Part shown: piece by piece, positions 7,578-14,662 of the stretch
Layout of the letters: each line of letters opens with the position of its first letter
Position numbering within the stretch: the first letter of the stretch is position 1
Assembly: GCF_004342025.1 (NCBI RefSeq)
Contig: NZ_SLWN01000022.1
Span: forward strand, 1-64,000
DNA: 64,000 nucleotides
Direction of reading: 5' to 3'
DNA from: Kribbella steppae
GTDB lineage: Bacteria; Actinomycetota; Actinomycetes; Propionibacteriales; Kribbellaceae
Notes under the pieces: generated by a model
What the model was told of the DNA's origin: nothing
Database searches by the model: none
Seen by the model: the letters and a program-made list of their open reading frames with translations, nothing else
Translations under genes and position numbers: made by a program

Positions 7578-10145
7578 ATGAGCAGTGGCGGCCGCGGGCA
7601 TCTGCGGGTCTACCTGGGTGCCGCGCCCGGCGTCGGGAAGACCTACAAGATGCTGGGCGAGGGGCAGCGGCGGCTGTCCCGGGGCACCGACGTGGTGGTC
7701 GGGTTCGTCGAGACCCACGGCCGGCAGCACACCGCCGAGATGCTCGAAGACCTGGAGTTGGTGCCGCGGCGGATCATCGACTACCGCGGCGCCAGCTTCA
7801 CCGAGATGGACGTCGACGCAGTCCTGGCCCGCCGGCCGGAGGTCGCCCTGGTCGACGAGTTGGCGCACACCAACGTGCCGGGCAGCCGGAACGAGAAGCG
7901 CTGGCAGGACATCGACGAGTTGCTGGCCGCCGGCATCGATGTGATCTCGGCGGTCAACATCCAGCACCTCGAGTCGATCAACGACGTGGTCGAGAAGATC
8001 ACCGGCGTACCGCAGCAGGAGACCGTGCCGGACCGGGTGGTCCGGGCCGCGGACCAGATCGAGCTGGTCGACATGACGCCGGAGGCACTGCGCCGCCGGA
8101 TGGCCCACGGCAACGTCTACGCGGCGGACAAGATCGATGCTGCCTTGGGCAACTATTTCCGGGTCGGCAACCTGTCCGCCTTGCGTGAACTCGCGCTGCT
8201 CTGGCTCGCCGACCGGGTAGACGCCGGCCTGCAGCAGTACCGTGCTCAACATGACATCGACTCGACCTGGGAAGCCAGGGAACGGGTGGTGGTCGCCCTC
8301 ACCGGCGGTCCCGAGGGCGAGACACTGATCCGGCGTGCCGCCCGCATCGCCGCCAGGTCCTCCGGTGGGGACCTGCTCGCACTGCACGTCGCCCGCTCCG
8401 ACGGCCTGACCGGCGCGAACCCGAAACGCCTCGCCGAGCAGCGCAACCTGGTCGAGAGCATCGGCGGCACCTATCACCAAGTGGTCGGTGACGACGTCCC
8501 GGCCGCGCTGCTGTCCTTCGCCCGGGCCGAGAACGCCACCCAACTGGTGCTGGGCGGTAGCCGCCGGTCCCGGTTCGGGTCGCTGCTGACCGGTCCGGGG
8601 ATCGGCGCAAGCACGATCCGCGACTCCGGCGACATCGACGTCCACATCGTCACCCACTCCCAGATGGGCCGCGGCCGGCTACCCCGGTTGCGCGGCAGCC
8701 TGTCTCGGCGCCGCAAGATCGAGGGCTTCGTGCTGGCCGTCGTACTACCGCCGCTGCTCGCGCTACTGCTCGGGCTCGGCGGGGACCACCTCAACCTGAC
8801 CAGCAACGTGCTCGCCTTCCTGCTGGCGGTCGTCGTGGTCGCCCTCGTCGGCGGTCTGTGGCCCGCGCTGCTGACCGCGGTCGGTGGCACCGTCGTACTG
8901 AACTACTTCTTCACCCCGCCGACCCGGACGTTCACCATCGCCGAGATCAACAATGCGTTGGCTCTGGCGATCTTCGTGCTGGTCGCGGCGATGGTGAGCT
9001 CGGTCGTCGACCGGGCGGCCAGACGGACCAGACAGGCGGCCCGGGCGGTCGCCGAGTCCGAGACTCTGGCCACGCTGGCCGGGTCCGTTCTCCGTGGTGA
9101 GACGGCCCTACCCGCCCTGCTCGAACGGGTCCGGGAAGCCTTCGGGATGACCGGCGCGGTGCTGATGGAGCGGGTGGACGACGACGAGCTGACCGAGATC
9201 TGGCGACCGATTGCCTCTGCCGGTACGCCGACCTGCCGCCGGCCCGAGGACGGCGATGCGGAGATCCCCGGTCGGGACAACCTGGTTCTGGTTCTGCAGG
9301 GCCGCCGACTGGCCGCGGACGAACGCCGGCTGGTCGGGGCGTTCGCGGCCCACGCGGCCGCTCTGGTCGACAAGGCCCGGCTGAGTGAGGCCGCCGCGGA
9401 GGCGAAGCCGCTGGCCGAAGCGGACAAGCTGCGTACGGCGCTCCTTCGGGCGGTCGGCCACGATCTTCGGTCGCCGCTGGCCTCGGCGAAGGCGTCCGTG
9501 ACCAGCCTCCGCAGCGACGACGTCGACTGGAGCGAGTCCGAGCGGGCAGAGCTCCTGGAGACTGCTGACGAGTCGCTCGACCGACTGTCGCGCCTCGTGG
9601 ACAACCTGCTCGACCTCAGTCGGCTGCAAGCCGGCGTACTGCCTGTGTTCACTCGGCCGATGGCGTTGGACGAGGTGATGCCCGGCGTACTGGCCGAACT
9701 CGGCGACGCCGGCGACAAGGTCATCGTGGACATACCGCACACGTTGCCGCTGGTCGACGCCGATCCCGCGCTGCTGGAGCGGGTGCTAGCGAACCTGGTG
9801 GCGAATGCGATCCGCTACTCGCCGCCGGGGCGGCCGCCGCTGCTGACGGGGAGCTCCCTGGGTGACACCGTGGAGATCCGGGTGGTCGATCGCGGTCCGG
9901 GGATCCCGCGGGAGGACCGGGACCGGGTCTTCGCGCCGTTCCAGCGGCTCGGCGACACGGACAACACGGTCGGCGTCGGGCTCGGTCTCGCCCTGGCCCG
10001 TGGTCTCGCCGAGGCGATGCACGGCACCTTGCAGCCGGAGGACACTCCCGGTGGCGGGCTGACCATGGTGGTCGCGATCCCGACGGCGACCGTGCGACCC
10101 GCCGACGCGCCGGTGCCGGGCACCCGGGAACGGGAGGCCCCATGA
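7578..10145 (+). CDS. kdpD: KdpD, potassium-responsive sensor histidine kinase
   Basis: An 855-residue sensor kinase controlling kdp transcription with KdpE. In order: the N-terminal KdpD domain with Walker A (GAAPGVGKTYKML) and Walker B-like ALVDELAHTN, a universal-stress-protein-like domain at about 230-360, four transmembrane helices at about 385-475, a GAF-like region, the dimerisation domain with phospho-acceptor His628 (AVGHDLRSPLAS), and the ATPase domain with N box NLVANAIRYSP and G boxes DRGPGIP and GVGLGLALA. Its last codons overlap an ATG (ATGA) that opens a 40-codon ORF in the structured insertion before kdpE. Confidence 0.96.
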   Translation: MSSGGRGHLRVYLGAAPGVGKTYKMLGEGQRRLSRGTDVVVGFVETHGRQHTAEMLEDLELVPRRIIDYRGASFTEMDVDAVLARRPEVALVDELAHTNVPGSRNEKRWQDIDELLAAGIDVISAVNIQHLESINDVVEKITGVPQQETVPDRVVRAADQIELVDMTPEALRRRMAHGNVYAADKIDAALGNYFRVGNLSALRELALLWLADRVDAGLQQYRAQHDIDSTWEARERVVVALTGGPEGETLIRRAARIAARSSGGDLLALHVARSDGLTGANPKRLAEQRNLVESIGGTYHQVVGDDVPAALLSFARAENATQLVLGGSRRSRFGSLLTGPGIGASTIRDSGDIDVHIVTHSQMGRGRLPRLRGSLSRRRKIEGFVLAVVLPPLLALLLGLGGDHLNLTSNVLAFLLAVVVVALVGGLWPALLTAVGGTVVLNYFFTPPTRTFTIAEINNALALAIFVLVAAMVSSVVDRAARRTRQAARAVAESETLATLAGSVLRGETALPALLERVREAFGMTGAVLMERVDDDELTEIWRPIASAGTPTCRRPEDGDAEIPGRDNLVLVLQGRRLAADERRLVGAFAAHAAALVDKARLSEAAAEAKPLAEADKLRTALLRAVGHDLRSPLASAKASVTSLRSDDVDWSESERAELLETADESLDRLSRLVDNLLDLSRLQAGVLPVFTRPMALDEVMPGVLAELGDAGDKVIVDIPHTLPLVDADPALLERVLANLVANAIRYSPPGRPPLLTGSSLGDTVEIRVVDRGPGIPREDRDRVFAPFQRLGDTDNTVGVGLGLALARGLAEAMHGTLQPEDTPGGGLTMVVAIPTATVRPADAPVPGTREREAP

Positions 10146-10265
10146 CTGTATTGATGCCACGCCTCCGGCGCGGCGGGTCATGGGGCCCTGGCTCCCGGCC
10201 TTCCCTCGTCACTCCAGTCGCTTCGCTCCCTCCGCTCCTCAGTCCAGGCCGGGAGGCCCCATGAC
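10131..10265 (+). repeat. 119-bp structured insertion with 16-bp duplicated ends
   Basis: The sequence CGGGAGGCCCCATGAC occurs at 10131-10146 (end of kdpD) and again at 10250-10265 (ribosome-binding site and start of kdpE), 119 bp apart. Between them, 10177-10201 is complementary to the second copy and adjoining bases (10246-10265), apart from a short bulge, and equally to the first copy. The kdpE Shine-Dalgarno and ATG therefore lie in the 3' arm of a strong hairpin with an alternative pairing partner upstream. Confidence 0.8.
10142..10264 (+). CDS. Possible 40-residue linker ORF between kdpD and kdpE
   Basis: An ORF starts at the ATG overlapping the kdpD stop and ends at a TGA overlapping the kdpE ATG. 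It is rich in Pro, Ser, Arg and Leu (begins MTVLMPRLRRGGSWGPG, ends GREAP). Its last residues repeat the end of KdpD, because the DNA is duplicated. It probably has no function as a protein; its translation could keep ribosomes moving through the hairpin and couple kdpD to kdpE. Confidence 0.35.
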   Translation: MTVLMPRLRRGGSWGPGSRPSLVTPVASLPPLLSPGREAP

Positions 10266-10938
10266 CAGGGTTCTGGTGGTCGACGACGAGCCGCAGATCG
10301 TCCGGGCCTTGCAGATCAATCTGAAGGCGCGTGGCTACGAGGTGTTCCTGGCCGGCAGCGGCGCCGCCGCGCTCAAGGTGGCCGGGCAGCATCCGCCGGA
10401 GCTGGTGATCCTCGACCTCGGGTTGCCGGACTTCGACGGGGTCGAGGTGATCCGTGGCCTGCGCGGCTGGACCGATGCGCCGATCCTGGTGCTGTCCGGC
10501 CGGACCGATCAGACGGACAAGGTCGAGGCGCTGGACGCCGGCGCGGACGACTACGTGACCAAGCCGTTCGGGATCGACGAGTTGCTGGCTCGGATGCGCG
10601 CCGTACTGCGCCGCAGCAACATGCTCCAGGACCAGCCGGTGGTGACCGTCGGTGGCGCGTCCGTCGATCTCGCGGCCAAGCGTGTCACCCTCGGGACGGG
10701 GGAGGACATCCGGCTCACGCCGACCGAGTGGCACCTGCTCGAGGTGCTGGTCCGGCACCCGGGCAAGCTCATGTCTCAACGCCAGCTCCTCACCGAGGTC
10801 TGGGGTCCCGGCTACGAAACCGCCAGTGGCAACCTTCGGTTCTACATGGGCCAGCTCCGCCGCAAACTCGAGGCAGATCCGGCCCGGCCAAAACACCTGC
10901 TCACCGAGCCAGGCATGGGCTACCGCTTCGAACCCTGA
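10261..10938 (+). CDS. kdpE: KdpE, OmpR-type response regulator
   Basis: A 225-residue response regulator, the partner of KdpD and activator of kdp transcription. The receiver domain has the acidic pair Asp8-Asp9, phospho-acceptor Asp52 (VILDLGLPDFDG) and the KPFG lysine; the C-terminal winged helix shows LTPTEWHLLEVLVRHPGKLM and the terminal GMGYRFEP. ATG 10261 gives the normal N-terminus MTRVLVVDDE; a track extending to 10180 runs through the structured insertion. The 3' end overlaps the converging gene by 19 nt. Confidence 0.96.
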   Translation: MTRVLVVDDEPQIVRALQINLKARGYEVFLAGSGAAALKVAGQHPPELVILDLGLPDFDGVEVIRGLRGWTDAPILVLSGRTDQTDKVEALDAGADDYVTKPFGIDELLARMRAVLRRSNMLQDQPVVTVGGASVDLAAKRVTLGTGEDIRLTPTEWHLLEVLVRHPGKLMSQRQLLTEVWGPGYETASGNLRFYMGQLRRKLEADPARPKHLLTEPGMGYRFEP

Positions 10939-11462
10939 GCGCCGGCGGGCCGATCGCCAGGGTCATCGGGGGGCGGCTGGCCGGTCGGCGGCTCTTGGGG
11001 TGTGGCAGGGGCCTCCCGGGGAGCAGATCGGCGCCCGAAGAGGTGCAGCCTGCTCCGGCGATCGTCATCTGGGTTGAGCTTGCTGTCGCCGCGGGGCGTG
11101 CCGTTCCCCAGCGCGCTCGCTGTGTAGGCGCGGGCGGCGTCGCGCTCGTCGATGAGGTCGTCGCGAGCCTGGCTGGCAGCGGCGGTCTCGCGGCGGGATT
11201 GCTTGAGCCCGCGGCGCGCCGCGCTGCCGCGGCGGGACGTGCGGCGCGCGCCGGCTAGCAGCAGGGTCAACCCGAACAGGGCAACCGCCCCGACCACGAT
11301 GCCGTAGAGGAACAGTGTGCCGGTGGAGCCTGTCACGTGGTAGCCGAACACCGCGAACCCGTCGTCGGTGAGCGTGTGCGCGCCGCCACCGTTGCCGAGA
11401 ACACCGGCCACGCCGATGATCACCGCGGCGAGCAAGATGATGAGCCCCAGGATGACGATCAC
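10920..11462 (-). CDS. Two-helix membrane protein of unknown function
   Basis: A 180-residue protein with a very hydrophobic N-terminus (VILGLIILLAAVIIGVAGVL), a short extracytoplasmic loop (GAHTLTDDGFAVFGYHVTGS) and a second helix (LFLYGIVVGAVALFGLTLLLAG). A long Arg-, Ala- and Pro-rich cytoplasmic tail follows that is likely disordered, with a short charged helical stretch (SQARDDLIDERDAARAY). This layout is common in actinobacteria; I know of no assigned function. It converges with kdpE. Confidence 0.75.
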   Translation of the reverse strand: MIVILGLIILLAAVIIGVAGVLGNGGGAHTLTDDGFAVFGYHVTGSTGTLFLYGIVVGAVALFGLTLLLAGARRTSRRGSAARRGLKQSRRETAAASQARDDLIDERDAARAYTASALGNGTPRGDSKLNPDDDRRSRLHLFGRRSAPREAPATPQEPPTGQPPPDDPGDRPAGAQGSKR

Positions 11463-11639
11463 GACGAACTCCGAACGTCTGCCTTCTAGACCTAGAGTTC
11501 AGCCGTTTGCCAGAGCTGTCAACCGCGTGAACCTACCTGCCGACGAATGCCCTTTCAGGAGCCGGCTGCCTTTGCTGAGCACACTGCTGATGTCTGTTTC
11601 GTTCAAGACTTTGTCGGTGGTCTGCGCCATGGTGAGGGC

Positions 11640-12479
11640 ATGGACATCTTCAGCGCAGGTCGGGACTTTGTACGGCGGGAGGCACGGCTGGTCGAGAGCC
11701 GCCTGTTCGCCACGATCTTCGAGGGCGCCGACCCGGCCGGGGTCGTGGACGCGTTGCGCGGTTACCAGAACGCGGATGGCGGTTTCGGGCACGGCCTGGA
11801 GCCGGACAAGCGCTGCCCGGACAGTCTCTCGCTCGACGTGGAGGTCGCGTTCGACACCCTGCTGGCGTCCGGCGCCCGGGAAGAGGAGATGGTACGGCGC
11901 GCCGTCGACTGGCTGGACAAGACGGCAACCCCAGAAGGTGCGGTCTCGCTAGCCGCCCCGGTGATCGAGGGATACCCCCGGGCCGAGCACATGAGTGAGT
12001 GGACCTACCAGCCCGACATCAACCCGACGGCCGGTCTGGTCGGCCGGCTGTACAAGCTCGGAGTCGAGCACCCGTGGCGTGAGCGAGCCGCCGCCTGGTG
12101 TGCCGCGAAGCTGGCCGAGGGATTCCCGGAGGACGCCCACGGCATGCACGAGGCGATGGAGTTCCTGGAACACACCGAGGTCGACCTCGACCAGGTCCGC
12201 GACTGGCTGCCGAAGCTGAAGTGGTACCGGGCCGACGCCACAGACCCGTCGTACGGCGTGACTCCGCTGCACCTCGCCCCGACTCCGGACAGCTTCTGGC
12301 GCCCCCTCTTCGACGACGCTCAGATCAACGGCCACCTCGACCGCCTGGTCGCGGATCAGCAGGACGACGGCGGCTGGGCCATCACCTGGGAACCCCCGAG
12401 CCAGGCAGCCACCCTCGAGTACCGCGGCATCCTCACCGTCCACGCCCTCCGAACCCTCAAGGCCTACAACCGCCTCTGA
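11640..12479 (+). CDS. Alpha-toroid (prenyltransferase/squalene-cyclase-like) protein
   Basis: A 279-residue protein with repeated segments of the kind in terpene-cyclase/prenyltransferase alpha-alpha barrels: YQNADGGFGHGLEPD near residue 45 and QDDGGWAITW near 245, both matching the QxDGGxG/W repeat signature. There is no catalytic DXDD or DDXXD motif, so it is probably a binding or unassigned enzyme and not a true cyclase. ATG 11640 is chosen because the conserved-looking MDIFSAGRDFVRREA begins there, with GGTGAGG just upstream; an ATG at 11547 would add 31 unlikely residues. Confidence 0.7.
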   Translation: MDIFSAGRDFVRREARLVESRLFATIFEGADPAGVVDALRGYQNADGGFGHGLEPDKRCPDSLSLDVEVAFDTLLASGAREEEMVRRAVDWLDKTATPEGAVSLAAPVIEGYPRAEHMSEWTYQPDINPTAGLVGRLYKLGVEHPWRERAAAWCAAKLAEGFPEDAHGMHEAMEFLEHTEVDLDQVRDWLPKLKWYRADATDPSYGVTPLHLAPTPDSFWRPLFDDAQINGHLDRLVADQQDDGGWAITWEPPSQAATLEYRGILTVHALRTLKAYNRL

Positions 12480-12485
12480 CCCGCA

Positions 12486-12791
12486 CTACCAGGAGGACTT
12501 GGTGATGCCGGGGAGTTCGCCGCGGTGGGCCATGGTGCGGAAGCGGACGCGGGAGATGCCGGCCTTGCGCAGGTAGCCGCGTGGGCGGCCGTCGGCGACG
12601 TCGCGGTTGCGCACCCGGATCGGGCTCGCATCCCGCGGGAGCTTCTGCAGCTTGTGCTGCGCCGTGCCGCGTTCCTCGAAGGTCGACTGCGGGTCGGCGA
12701 TGATCCGCTTCAGCTCGGACCGGCGCTCGGCGTAGAGCGCGACGGTCCGCTTGCGCTGCTCGTTCTTGGCGATCTTGCTGGTCTTCGCCAC
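12486..12791 (-). CDS. rpsN: 30S ribosomal protein S14, zinc-free paralog
   Basis: A 101-residue S14 of the long form. It has the conserved KLPRDASPIRVRNRD and GRPRGYLRKAGISRVRFRTMA segments and no cysteine, so it is the C-minus type that does not bind zinc. It lies 3 nt downstream of the rpmG paralog and is co-transcribed with it. Such paralogs replace zinc-containing S14 in the 30S subunit during zinc starvation, normally under Zur repression. Confidence 0.95.
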   Translation of the reverse strand: MAKTSKIAKNEQRKRTVALYAERRSELKRIIADPQSTFEERGTAQHKLQKLPRDASPIRVRNRDVADGRPRGYLRKAGISRVRFRTMAHRGELPGITKSSW

Positions 12792-12794
12792 GTC

Positions 12795-12962
12795 CTACCG
12801 CTCTTCGCGGAAGTCGACGTGCTCCCGGATCGCCGGGTCGTACTTGCGCATCACCAACCGGTCGGGGTCGTTCCGCCGGTTCTTCCGGGTCACGTAGGTG
12901 AAGCCGGTTCCCGCCGTGCTCCGCAGCTTGACGATCGGGCGGAGGTCGTTGCGCTTGGCCAT
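12795..12962 (-). CDS. rpmG: 50S ribosomal protein L33, zinc-free paralog
   Basis: A 55-residue L33 starting MAKRNDLRPIVKLRSTAG and ending YDPAIREHVDFREER. It has no CxxC pairs, so it is the C-minus form. The ATG at 12962 gives the standard length; upstream in-frame codons are an artefact. It is the first gene of the rpmG-rpsN pair and faces the Zur-like box and the COG0523 gene on the other strand. Confidence 0.95.
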   Translation of the reverse strand: MAKRNDLRPIVKLRSTAGTGFTYVTRKNRRNDPDRLVMRKYDPAIREHVDFREER

Positions 12963-13054
12963 ACTGTCCTTTCCTGGATCACCTGGCGGGTGACCCTCGC
13001 CGGTGACAACACCGGCCGGGTAGCCGCTATTCCGATCCGGAGTGTACGTTGTAC

Positions 13055-13069
13055 TGGTTATCGTTTTCA
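13055..13069. promoter_or_regulatory. Probable Zur operator
   Basis: TGGTTATCGTTTTCA matches the actinobacterial Zur-box pattern TGAAAATCATTTTCA at 11 of 15 positions, with an intact right half. It is a rare AT-rich island about 17 nt before the COG0523 start and about 90 nt from rpmG. Its place between four classic zinc-starvation genes supports the call; binding is inferred. Confidence 0.65.
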
Positions 13070-13086
13070 ATAAGGCGGGAGTGCTG

Positions 13087-14193
13087 ATGCTACCGGTGAC
13101 CGTGCTGACGGGTGTCGACGAGCCGTTCCGCGCCGCCGTCGCGGGGAATCTGCTCGCCGCGGCCGGACCGTCCGGAGTGCTCGTCGACTACGACGTCAGC
13201 GGTCTGGCCGACGGGTCCGTCGTACGGATCGCCCGGACCGCCGGCGGGGTGATCAACCGCGAGGTGATCCGGATGGGTCACCCGTGCGTCTCCTGCGCTA
13301 TGCGCGGCTCGCTGGTCGCGCTGCTGGTCAGTATCGCGGCGGTCGAGCGGTACGACGTCGCGATCGTGTCGATGCCAGGCGCCGGGGACACCCAGGCGCT
13401 GGCCGAGGAGATCGCCCGCGACGCCGCCGACGAGCTGCGTGTGGATGCGGTCGTGACCACGGTCGACGCCGGCACCATGATCGACGACCTCACCGGCGAC
13501 CAGTTGATCCAGGACCGCGGCATCCCGACCGCCGCGGAGGATGGCCGCGCGATCGCCGAGGTGATCACCCATCAGCTCGAGTACGCGAACGTGGCCGTGC
13601 TGAGCAGCGACGACGAGACGGTCCGGGCGCTGGTCCAGGCGATCAATCCGCAGCTGCTCATCAGGACCACGCCGGCCGGGCTGCTCGGCGTACGTCTGCA
13701 TGATCCGGACGCGGCCGAGACCTGGACCGAGCCGGGATCGATCAGTGCGCCGGTGGAAGGCGGCCCGGTGCGGACGCTGGTCTGGCAGTCGGACCGGCCG
13801 TTCCACCCCGAACGGCTTTACGACGCGCTCGAGGATCTGGTCGCCGGTACGGCGCGGGGCCGGGGGACCGTGTGGCTCGCAACCCAGCACCGCAACCGGC
13901 TCAGCTGGGACAGCTTCGGCACCAACATCTCGATCGGCGTGCTCGGACCGTGGCTGGCCGACCTCCCGGCCGACCGGTGGTCCGGGGTCGGTCAGCAGCA
14001 CCAGGCCCGCTCGGCCCTCGAGTGGCATCCCGAGTACGGCGACCGGGCGTCGTACCTGTCCATCACCGGGATCGGTCTGGACATCCGGGAATTACGGGAG
14101 CGGCTCGATGGTTGTGTCCTGCGTGCGGATGAAGCGGTCCACCCACTGACCGATCCGTTCGCCCCTTATCTGGAAGGAAGTACCGCAGCATGA
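13087..14193 (+). CDS. COG0523 (CobW-family) GTP-dependent metal chaperone
   Basis: A 368-residue protein of the G3E/CobW family linked to zinc allocation. The N-terminal domain keeps the VTVLTGV strand and a CVSCAM segment, a variant of the family's CxCC metal motif; the phosphate loop is degenerate (GVDEPFRAA in place of GxxGxGKT), as in several actinobacterial members of zinc-starvation clusters. The C-terminal CobW domain contains WQSDRPFHPERLYDAL and LATQHRNRLSWDSFG. ATG 13087 follows GGGAG at good spacing. Its stop overlaps rpmE2, so the two are coupled. Confidence 0.85.
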   Translation: MLPVTVLTGVDEPFRAAVAGNLLAAAGPSGVLVDYDVSGLADGSVVRIARTAGGVINREVIRMGHPCVSCAMRGSLVALLVSIAAVERYDVAIVSMPGAGDTQALAEEIARDAADELRVDAVVTTVDAGTMIDDLTGDQLIQDRGIPTAAEDGRAIAEVITHQLEYANVAVLSSDDETVRALVQAINPQLLIRTTPAGLLGVRLHDPDAAETWTEPGSISAPVEGGPVRTLVWQSDRPFHPERLYDALEDLVAGTARGRGTVWLATQHRNRLSWDSFGTNISIGVLGPWLADLPADRWSGVGQQHQARSALEWHPEYGDRASYLSITGIGLDIRELRERLDGCVLRADEAVHPLTDPFAPYLEGSTAA

Positions 14194-14432
14194 AGAAGGC
14201 CATCCACCCCGACTACCGCCGGGTCGTCTTCCGGGACAAGTCCGGCGACTTCAGCTTCCTCACCGGTTCGACGCGCGAGAGCAACGAGACCATCGAGTGG
14301 CACGACGGGAACACCTACCCGGTCGTCGACGTCGAGATCTCGTCCGCCACCCACCCGTTCTACACGGGCCAGCAGCGCGTGATGGACACCCAGGGCCGGG
14401 TCGAGAAGTTCAAGAAGCGCTACGGCAAGTAG
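14190..14432 (+). CDS. rpmE2: 50S ribosomal protein L31 type B, zinc-free
   Basis: An 80-residue type B L31 (MKKAIHPDYRRVVFRDKSGD, with SSATHPFYTGQQR and a basic KFKKRYGK end). It lacks the cysteines of type A L31 and substitutes for it when zinc is scarce. ATG overlaps the stop of the COG0523 gene (ATGA). A strong terminator follows. Confidence 0.96.
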   Translation: MKKAIHPDYRRVVFRDKSGDFSFLTGSTRESNETIEWHDGNTYPVVDVEISSATHPFYTGQQRVMDTQGRVEKFKKRYGK

Positions 14433-14446
14433 CCCCAGCCTCCCCG

Positions 14447-14481
14447 CAGCCCGTCGCCTGATGGCGGCGGGCTGTTTTGTT
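14447..14481 (+). terminator. Rho-independent terminator after rpmE2
   Basis: A 12-bp stem (CAGCCCGTCGCC pairing with GGCGGCGGGCTG, one G-U pair) with a TGAT loop is followed by TTTTGTT, the best canonical terminator in the window. It lies 15 nt after the rpmE2 stop. Confidence 0.9.
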
Positions 14482-14488
14482 GATTCCA

Positions 14489-14590
14489 GGTACCGAAGGA
14501 CAGGAGGTAGTCCCTGGAAACCGCCGCTCCGGCGTGGGTGCGTGGTGGCGGGGCCGGCGCAGCCGGGACTACCTCCTGTCCTTCGGTACC
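14489..14590. repeat. Long hairpin element, family A copy 2
   Basis: A perfect 26-bp inverted repeat (arms 14489-14514 and 14565-14590) encloses a 50-nt GC-rich loop. The arm core, TACCGAAGGACAGGAGGTA, matches the arm at 1146-1163 except for one base. The element sits between the rpmE2 terminator and an operator-like palindrome, which begins at the very next base. Confidence 0.88.
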
Positions 14591-14608
14591 TATCTCGGAT
14601 CCGAGACA
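14591..14608. promoter_or_regulatory. Operator-like palindrome upstream of the MIO-type lyase
   Basis: TATCTC-N6-GAGACA, with the centre GGATCC extending the symmetry. It differs by one base in the arms from TGTCTC-N6-GAGACA at 19334-19351 before hutH. The IclR regulator gene at 17431 lies between the two genes, making it the best candidate ligand; this is inference. Confidence 0.6.
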
Positions 14609-14662
14609 CAGACTTGGCAAGGGTGCTGTGTCGCGGCGGGTGGTGCGGCTCACACTGTGGGG

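Noticed and set aside
11463..11639. Extended start at 11547 for the alpha-toroid protein
   Set aside because: The extra 31 residues look unrelated to the family, and a closer ribosome site precedes ATG 11640.
14477..14662. Upstream extension of the MIO-type lyase through the hairpin repeat
   Set aside because: The added residues are encoded by the palindrome and operator and have no similarity to lyase N-termini.
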